Shown here: positions 5,648 to 9,976 of the stretch, in pieces | How the letters are laid out: every line of letters starts with the position of its first letter | Numbering within the stretch: position 1 is the stretch's first letter | NCBI GenBank assembly: GCA_035513995.1 | Contig: DATKBL010000093.1 | Coordinates: 1 to 9,976, forward strand | Reading direction: 5' to 3' | Length of the DNA: 9,976 nucleotides | Origin: DASUTW01 sp035513995 | GTDB taxonomy: Bacteria > Actinomycetota > UBA4738 > CALAEC01 | Translations under genes and position numbers: made by a program | The notes under the pieces: generated by a model | The model's database searches: none | Seen by the model: only the letters and a program-made list of their open reading frames with translations | What the model was told of the DNA's origin: nothing

Positions 5648-6579
5648 CGGTCGGCATACGCGCGCTCTCCTACCGCTTCGGATCGCGGACGGTGGGGCTC
5701 GAGGACCTCGCGGAGCAGGGCCTGCTCGGCTCGACGCCTGAGACCCTGCGAGGGTTCGGGTTCGATCGGGTCCACATCGCCGAGCCCGGCGAGGACCTCG
5801 GCTGCCTCGCCGCGTCGGACCTGCTGCGCGAGCACGAGGTGGATCCGCTGGAGATCGACGCCCTCATCGTGTTCGGAGGGCTGCCTCCGGATCCCGTGTC
5901 GGTCCCGGAGGGCGAGGAGGCGACCAGTCTGTTCCACTACCCGGCGGGCAGACTCCAGCACGCGCTGGGGCTCACCCGGGCGACGGCGTTCGGGATGGGG
6001 CAGCAGGGATGCGCCGCGGTCCTCTCGGCGCTGCGGGTCGCGCGCAGCCTGCTGCTCTCGGGCGACGCGCGGAACGTGCTGTGCGTGGGGATCGATATCG
6101 TGCCCGCGGGCGTACGGCGGGAGGTCATCTACAACGTGCTCTCCGACGGCGCATGCGCGATGCTGGTCTCGACCCCGTGGCCGCGCCTTCGTCCGGTCGC
6201 GTTCAGACAAATCACGAAGGGCTACTACTGGGACACTTCCGCGCGGCGCGACGAGATCATCGCCGCCTATTTCCCTACCGCGCGCAACGCGATCCGCGAC
6301 GTGGTCGCCGCCGCCGGCCTCACCCTCGACGACGTGGCGCTGGTCGTCCCCGACAACGTGAGTCGGCGGGGCTGGGAGATCCTGCTGGGGCTGCTCGGGA
6401 TCCCCGAGGAGCGCGCGTTCCTCGGGGCCGCCGCGGTCCGCGGCCACGCGATCACGGCTGACCTCGTGGTGAATCTGCGCGACGCGATCGACGCGAGGGA
6501 CCTCGCGCCGGAGTCGCCGATCGCGATGTTCACTTTCGGGTTCGGGGCGAACTGGGGCGCGGCCGTGCTGCGGGCGTGA
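5644..6579 (+). CDS. KASIII-fold acyltransferase (FabH-like) with a Cys/Asp/His rather than Cys/His/Asn active site
   Basis: A 311-residue thiolase-fold protein of the beta-ketoacyl-ACP synthase III group. The nucleophile is Cys123 in GMGQQGCAAVLSALR, followed by the family's NVLCVGIDIV strand and LSDGACAMLV. The C-terminal domain has VALVVPDNVSRRGWEILLGL and ends FGFGANWGAAVLRA. Where FabH has His in PHQAN, this protein has Asp237 (PDN); where FabH has Asn in the GN(T)S motif, it has His268 (RGHAITAD). As I recall, the CerJ-type enzymes, which transfer acyl groups to non-carbon nucleophiles instead of condensing with malonyl-ACP, use such a Cys-Asp-His set. I infer an ester-, amide- or thioester-forming transferase on carrier-protein substrates. 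It overlaps both neighbours by 4 bases (ATGA and GTGA) and lies four genes upstream of the aaRS-like ligase operon partner set. Confidence 0.85.
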   Translation: MTVGIRALSYRFGSRTVGLEDLAEQGLLGSTPETLRGFGFDRVHIAEPGEDLGCLAASDLLREHEVDPLEIDALIVFGGLPPDPVSVPEGEEATSLFHYPAGRLQHALGLTRATAFGMGQQGCAAVLSALRVARSLLLSGDARNVLCVGIDIVPAGVRREVIYNVLSDGACAMLVSTPWPRLRPVAFRQITKGYYWDTSARRDEIIAAYFPTARNAIRDVVAAAGLTLDDVALVVPDNVSRRGWEILLGLLGIPEERAFLGAAAVRGHAITADLVVNLRDAIDARDLAPESPIAMFTFGFGANWGAAVLRA

Positions 6580-7697
6580 GCATCCTCGTGACGGGGGCCA
6601 CCGGCTCCCTCGGCCCCTCGGTGGTTGCCCGGCTGCTGCGCCGCGACGCGGTGGTGGTGTTGCTGCGTCCCGGCGAGACCGGCGCGGCGGCACGGTTCGA
6701 GGCGCTTCGCCGTGACGTGGTGCGTGCCGGACCCGAGGCCCCCGCGGACCGCCTCTCGTTCGTCGCCGGAGATCTCGCCGCGGCCGACGCCGGTCTCGCC
6801 GGCGACGATCGGGGCGCCCTCGCCGAGGGAGTGACCCATGTGCTGCACCTCGCCGCGGTCACCCGCTTCACCCTTCCCCTCGACGACGCTCGCGCCGGCA
6901 ACCTCGAGACGACGCTCGGCGCGCTTGCTCTGGCCGAGACGCTCCCGCGGCTGGAGGCGATGCAGGTCGCGAGCACCCTCTACGTCGCTGGGACGCGCAC
7001 CGGCACCATCCTCGAGGACGACCTGGTCGAGACGGCGTTCGTGAACAGCTACGAGCAGGCGAAGCACGAGGCCGAGCGCGAGGTGCGCGCGCGCATGCGG
7101 GACCTTCCACTCACCGTGGCGCGCATCGCGACGATCCTCGGCAGCTCGCGCACCGGCGAGGTGCGAACCCCGACCGCGCTGCACCAGGCCATCCGGCTCG
7201 TACACCGGGGGCTCGTCCCGATGATCCCCGGCGATCCGTCCCAGACCGTGGAGGTGCTGGACGTCGAGCACGCGGCCGAGGCGATGGCGGCCCTGCTCGT
7301 GGACGCCTTCGAGCCGGGCGCGACCTACCACGTGGCCGCCGGGCCTGAGCGATGTTTCACGCTCCGGGGACTCTTCGAAGAGAGCCTGCGTCTCTTCGCC
7401 CATCTCGACCCGGCCTGGGCCCGGCGCGGGATCGAGCCGCCGGCGCTCGTCACGCCCGAGACCTACGCGCTGTTCGAGCGGACGGTACACGAGGCGGGCG
7501 ATCCCGCGATGACCAGGATCGTGCGGGGCCTGTCCACGTTCCTCCCGCAGCTGCTGCACCCGAAGCGATTCGATCGCTCGCGGCTCGAGGCGGCCCTTCC
7601 TTCCTGGGACCCGCCCGCGACCCGTGACTACTATCCGCTCGTGCTCTCATCCTCGATCGAGACCGGCTGGGGCCGCCGCGCCGAGGCGTCGTCGTGA
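6576..7697 (+). CDS. Extended SDR, thioester-reductase-like NAD(P)-dependent enzyme
   Basis: A 373-residue extended short-chain dehydrogenase. The N-terminal Rossmann motif GATGSLG (7-13) is followed by GDLAAAD near residue 65, THVLHLAAVTRF (87-98) and an active-site S/T at 133-134 in VASTLYVAGT. The catalytic pair is Tyr159/Lys163 (YEQAK), then TVARIATILGSS. The HLAAVTRF and STLYVAGT segments resemble the male-sterility/thioester-reductase branch (NAD_binding_4). That branch reduces carrier-bound acyl thioesters to aldehydes or alcohols, or fatty acyl groups to alcohols. A nucleotide-sugar epimerase-like role is the alternative. Directly followed by the carrier-protein gene (GTGA overlap at 7694-7697), it is a good candidate for reductive release of a carrier-bound intermediate; this is inference from context. 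Confidence 0.8.
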   Translation: MSILVTGATGSLGPSVVARLLRRDAVVVLLRPGETGAAARFEALRRDVVRAGPEAPADRLSFVAGDLAAADAGLAGDDRGALAEGVTHVLHLAAVTRFTLPLDDARAGNLETTLGALALAETLPRLEAMQVASTLYVAGTRTGTILEDDLVETAFVNSYEQAKHEAEREVRARMRDLPLTVARIATILGSSRTGEVRTPTALHQAIRLVHRGLVPMIPGDPSQTVEVLDVEHAAEAMAALLVDAFEPGATYHVAAGPERCFTLRGLFEESLRLFAHLDPAWARRGIEPPALVTPETYALFERTVHEAGDPAMTRIVRGLSTFLPQLLHPKRFDRSRLEAALPSWDPPATRDYYPLVLSSSIETGWGRRAEASS

Positions 7698-7936
7698 CCG
7701 TCCTGGAGACGCGCCTCTTGCGCTACGTGAACGAGCACCTCCTCCCGGAGGGAGCCGAGCCGGTGGAACCCACCACGCTCCTGTTCGCCGAGGGCCGGAT
7801 CAACTCCCTGCGCCTGCTGAACCTGCTCGCGTTCGTCGAGCGCGCGATCGGCCGCGAGGTGCTCGAGGACGAGATCGTGATGGATCGGTTCGCGTCGGTG
7901 CGGGCCATCGCGGAGAGCTTCGGCGACGGTGTCTGA
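7694..7936 (+). CDS. Acyl/aminoacyl carrier protein
   Basis: An 80-residue acidic, all-helical protein of standard carrier-protein length. The phosphopantetheine site is in the context AEGRINSLRLLNLLAFVERA, with Ser38 as the attachment serine. The usual Asp-Ser-Leu is here Asn-Ser-Leu. The C-terminal helix (RFASVRAIAESFGD) fits the family. It starts at a GTG in a GTGA overlap and its 3' end overlaps the aaRS-like ligase gene by 8 bases, so the two products are made together. By analogy with characterised amino acid:carrier protein ligases, whose partner carrier gene is usually adjacent, this is the expected acceptor of the amino acid. The phosphopantetheinyl transferase upstream should supply the prosthetic arm. 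Confidence 0.85.
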   Translation: MTVLETRLLRYVNEHLLPEGAEPVEPTTLLFAEGRINSLRLLNLLAFVERAIGREVLEDEIVMDRFASVRAIAESFGDGV

Positions 7937-8663
7937 GCGCGAGCTGCTCCCTGGCGAGATCGAGGCGGCGATCGACAGGCGCTTCGCGCGCGCGCGCCGC
8001 GGCGCCAGGCCGGTCGACCCGGCCCCGCTGCTCTCGCGCGGCTTCCTCGAGCGCGTGGCGTTCTTCGAGTCCTTCCCACGCCGCGCGATCGCCGCCGGCC
8101 CCGACGCCTTCCTGCCCCCCGCCACCTGCTACCGGCTGTTCCAGGAGCTCGAGGGCACGCGACTCTCCGAGCCCTTCGTGGCGACCCTCACCGGGGCGTG
8201 CTTCCGGCGAGAGCGACGCGAGGACGCGGGGCGACGGCGGGCGTTCACGATGCGCGAGGTCGTGGTCGTCGACGGCGAGGACGGCGTGCGCGAGGGTCGC
8301 GACGCGACGGCCGCCACCACGCTGCGACTCGCCCGCCGGCTCGGCCTCGACGCGAGGCTCGAGGACGCCGAGGACCCCTTCTTCGTGGGCCCGGGGGAAG
8401 GGAGGCGGCTGCTCCAGCGGCTGCTGCGCCTCAAGCTCGAGCTGGTGGCGCCGGTGAACGGGGAGCCGCTCGCGCTGGCCTCGTTCAACCTGCACCAGGA
8501 CTTCTTCGGCCAGCGGCTGGGCATCGCGCTCGGCGGGCGACCGGTCTGGTCGGGATGCGCCGCGTGGGGGATCGAGCGGTGGCGGCTCGCGCTCCAACAG
8601 CGCTGGGGACCGCAGGGCCGCCGGTGGCCGGCCGAGGTTCTCCGGGCCATCGGCCTGTCCTGA
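7929..8663 (+). CDS. Amino acid:[carrier protein] ligase-like, truncated class II aaRS homologue
   Basis: This 244-residue protein resembles the catalytic core of class II (atypical seryl-tRNA synthetase type) enzymes without any tRNA-binding domain. Key segments are FLPPATCYRLFQEL (61-74), GACFRRERRED (89-99) continuing to FTMREVVVVDG (106-116) as class II motif 2, and DAEDPFF (146-152). LKLELVAP, then SFNLHQDFFGQRLGIA (185-200) and SGCAAWGIERW (208-218), which is motif 3 with the conserved Arg217, complete the core. Cys91 and Cys210 fall where the family's zinc cysteines sit; a third, acidic ligand probably lies around 145-149. Characterised members (from Bradyrhizobium and Agrobacterium) adenylate glycine or alanine and pass it to the phosphopantetheine of a carrier protein, not to tRNA. 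The carrier gene directly upstream (8-base overlap) fits exactly. It appears shorter than the roughly 300-residue members I remember. The amino acid used cannot be read from the sequence. Confidence 0.82.
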   Translation: MSERELLPGEIEAAIDRRFARARRGARPVDPAPLLSRGFLERVAFFESFPRRAIAAGPDAFLPPATCYRLFQELEGTRLSEPFVATLTGACFRRERREDAGRRRAFTMREVVVVDGEDGVREGRDATAATTLRLARRLGLDARLEDAEDPFFVGPGEGRRLLQRLLRLKLELVAPVNGEPLALASFNLHQDFFGQRLGIALGGRPVWSGCAAWGIERWRLALQQRWGPQGRRWPAEVLRAIGLS

Positions 8664-8672
8664 GGCCCGTGC

Positions 8673-8678
8673 TACGCT
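8673..8678 (+). promoter_or_regulatory. -10 element for a probably leaderless transcript starting at the 8686 GTG
   Basis: TACGCT fits TANNNT and ends 7 bases before the GTG at 8686, the spacing expected if transcription starts at the start codon. No Shine-Dalgarno precedes this GTG. It lies in the only true gap of the operon (22 bases, 8664-8685), so the last two genes may have their own promoter in addition to read-through. No clear -35 is visible. Confidence 0.45.
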
Positions 8679-8685
8679 CCGGCCG

Positions 8686-9498
8686 GTGGCGACGTTCTAC
8701 AACCGCACCCGCGTCTCCTCGTCGATCCCTCGGCGCCTGCTCGGAGATGGGAAGTGGTTCCTGCTTCCCCTCTACGGCCTGCTGCGCACCAGCGACCTCG
8801 CGCGAGAGGGCATCGAGCGCTCCGGGAGCTGGCGCTTCGCCGACCACATCTACCGGGGCCGGGCCAGCGGCCGCTACCTCGTCGGCACGGCCCTGGACGC
8901 GCTGCTCCTGCGCCTGCCCTCCGCGCGCTCCTTCCGCCTTCGCCACCTGTTCGTTCGGCGGGAGGTGGAGCGCCTCGTCTCGGCGGGGGGGCGTCGGGTG
9001 CTCAGCGTTCCCTCCGGCGTCGCGCGGGATCTGGCCGAGGCCGCCGCGGTGGTTGCGCCGAGCGGGGCTCGGTTTTTCGCCCTCGACCTCGATCCGGAGC
9101 CGCTGGCGGCCGCACGCGAGCTGGTGGCGGAGTTCGGCGTCGCCGGCGCGTTCGAGCTGATCGAGGCCGACGCGTTCGACGCGTCGCGCTGGCCCGCCGA
9201 CCTCGACGTGGTCACCAGCACGGGGTTCGGAGAGTTCCTCGACGACGAGCAGCTCGTGCGGCTCTACCGCCGATGTCACGAGGCGCTCGTACCCCGGGGG
9301 GTGCTCCTGACGACCGCGCAGGGTCGCCATCGGCTCTCCGACTACCTGCTGCGCGAGATCGGCGAGATCCACACGCGGTACCGCACCGCTGAGGAGCTTC
9401 GGGCGCTGCTCGGACGCGGTGGCTTCCACGACGCCCGCGTCTCGACCGACGCGCGGGGCCTTCAGACGTTCGCGATCGCGACGAAAGGGCCCGCGTGA
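8686..9498 (+). CDS. Class I SAM-dependent methyltransferase-like protein
   Basis: A 270-residue protein with an N-terminal helical region (1-100) and a Rossmann-like methyltransferase core. The core has strand-loop motif I RRVLSVPSGVARDLAEAA (about 103-120), the acidic end of strand two FFALDLDPEPLAAAREL (130-146) and IEADAFDASRWPADLDVV (159-176). RCHEALVPRGVLLTTAQG (196-213) is the usual segment before the last strands. Motif I is unusual: the canonical E/DxGxGxG is VPSG, so SAM binding should be checked. The family covers O-, N- and C-methylation of small molecules; the target here is unknown and is presumably the pathway product. The GTG start is supported by the leaderless-type promoter. 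The stop overlaps the next start (GTGA, 9495-9498). Confidence 0.75.
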   Translation: MATFYNRTRVSSSIPRRLLGDGKWFLLPLYGLLRTSDLAREGIERSGSWRFADHIYRGRASGRYLVGTALDALLLRLPSARSFRLRHLFVRREVERLVSAGGRRVLSVPSGVARDLAEAAAVVAPSGARFFALDLDPEPLAAARELVAEFGVAGAFELIEADAFDASRWPADLDVVTSTGFGEFLDDEQLVRLYRRCHEALVPRGVLLTTAQGRHRLSDYLLREIGEIHTRYRTAEELRALLGRGGFHDARVSTDARGLQTFAIATKGPA

Positions 9499-9976
9499 CC
9501 TCGGACTACCTGTTGATCTCCGAGCTGAATCAGTGGTCGCCGGAGCAGGACGTGCCGTGGGACGCGCTCGACGCCGAGGCCGCGCGCGCGGAGCCCGAGA
9601 TCCTGGAGCAACTCCGGGCCTCGTGCGTGATCGAGGCGATGCACCCGGTCACCACGAAGCACCTCATGGGGCTGCTCTGGGACGACGTGGACGCGACGTC
9701 GGTGCTCTCGATCGAGCTCGCCGAGGGGTTCCGCCACTACTATGTGCTCCGTCGCTATCTCGAGGCTGTGGATCACCAGCCGCCGGTCACCGACGAGGAG
9801 ATCGTCGAGGCCCGGCGCAAGGCGGTGGAGGCCCTCGAGGGCGAGGACGACCTCACCGGCGAGCTCGTGAACTTCATCTTCTCGGAGCACTTCGCCGCGT
9901 ACTACTTCGTACGGCTGAAGCAGCGGACCCGGGAGCCGACGCTCCGCGCCATCGCCCATCACATCGCCCGTGACGA
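9495..9976 (+). CDS. Ferritin-like / acyl-ACP desaturase-like diiron protein, 5' part
   Basis: A GTG at 9495, overlapping the methyltransferase stop as GTGA, opens a frame of 160 codons that runs off the window. Helical segments follow the four-helix diiron pattern. One helix (SIELAEGFRHYYVLRRYLEA, 72-91) aligns with the WTAEENRHG...LRDYL helix of acyl-ACP desaturases. Another (IFSEHFAAYYFVRLKQRT, 128-145) aligns with the QELATR helix, with Glu131 as ligand. The last visible segment, IAHHIARD (153-160), leads into the expected DExxH. The glutamate ligand of the desaturase ExxH appears to be Gly78 here, with Glu77 and Glu74 nearby, so the metal site may be altered. It could desaturate, hydroxylate or N-oxygenate a carrier-bound or free product (inference). 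The last ligands and the stop lie beyond the window. Confidence 0.65.
   Translation, partial: MTSDYLLISELNQWSPEQDVPWDALDAEAARAEPEILEQLRASCVIEAMHPVTTKHLMGLLWDDVDATSVLSIELAEGFRHYYVLRRYLEAVDHQPPVTDEEIVEARRKAVEALEGEDDLTGELVNFIFSEHFAAYYFVRLKQRTREPTLRAIAHHIARD

Noticed and set aside
5152..6579. 475-residue version of the KASIII protein starting within the PPTase gene
   Set aside because: The extra N-terminus is an out-of-frame reading of the PPTase gene; the ATG at 5644 with the ATGA overlap gives a normal 311-residue KASIII length.
6267..7559. 430-codon open frame on the minus strand over the KASIII and SDR genes
   Set aside because: It is a shadow of GC-rich coding sequence: it has no recognisable domain, an Arg/Gly/Pro/His-rich composition, and spans two clearly homologous plus-strand genes.
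1..9976. CRISPR arrays, tRNA or rRNA genes, insertion sequences, attachment sites
   Set aside because: No regularly spaced repeats, tRNA cloverleaf signatures, rRNA sequence, transposase motifs or flanking terminal repeats were seen on either strand by eye.

Overview
The window is a very GC-rich, gene-dense bacterial segment. GTG starts are common, 4-base stop/start overlaps (GTGA, ATGA) are frequent, and at least two genes look leaderless. This style, together with the GH15 and DUF3179 genes, suggests an Actinomycetota chromosome, probably an uncultured or little-studied lineage. That assignment is inference; there is no rRNA or phylogenetic marker here.

Left part (1-4042), accessory and partly broken genes. 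The window opens with the 3' end of a GH15 (glucoamylase/trehalase-like) gene. A possible 31-residue membrane peptide (153-248) is coupled to both neighbours by 4-base overlaps. A DUF3179 lipoprotein gene (245-1398) follows, with an apparent one-base deletion near 1174-1176. Facing it on the minus strand are two tandem paralogous medium-chain (quinone-reductase-like) dehydrogenases (1416-2393 and 2498-3511). Next is a decayed HAD-like phosphatase remnant (3634-4042) with an in-frame stop, a frameshift and no C-terminal half.

Right part (4142-9976), a compact operon with the logic of an uncharacterised carrier-protein biosynthetic pathway. In order it encodes a small membrane protein, an SRPBCC protein, a 4'-phosphopantetheinyl transferase, a KASIII-fold acyltransferase, an extended SDR resembling thioester reductases, an 80-residue acyl/aminoacyl carrier protein and a truncated class II aminoacyl-tRNA-synthetase-like protein. 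The last best matches the amino acid:[carrier protein] ligases. After an internal leaderless-type promoter come a class I methyltransferase and the 5' part of a ferritin-like/acyl-ACP-desaturase-like protein that runs off the window.

Proposed joint function (inference): the phosphopantetheinyl transferase activates the carrier protein. The aaRS-like ligase loads an amino acid onto its phosphopantetheine arm. The KASIII-like enzyme joins an acyl group to it or transfers it onward; its catalytic residues are Cys/Asp/His, as recalled for the CerJ-type acyltransferases, rather than Cys/His/Asn of FabH. The SDR reduces or tailors the thioester product, and the methyltransferase and diiron-like protein modify it further. 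This small NRPS-free, PKS-free aminoacyl-thioester pathway is the most interesting content of the window.
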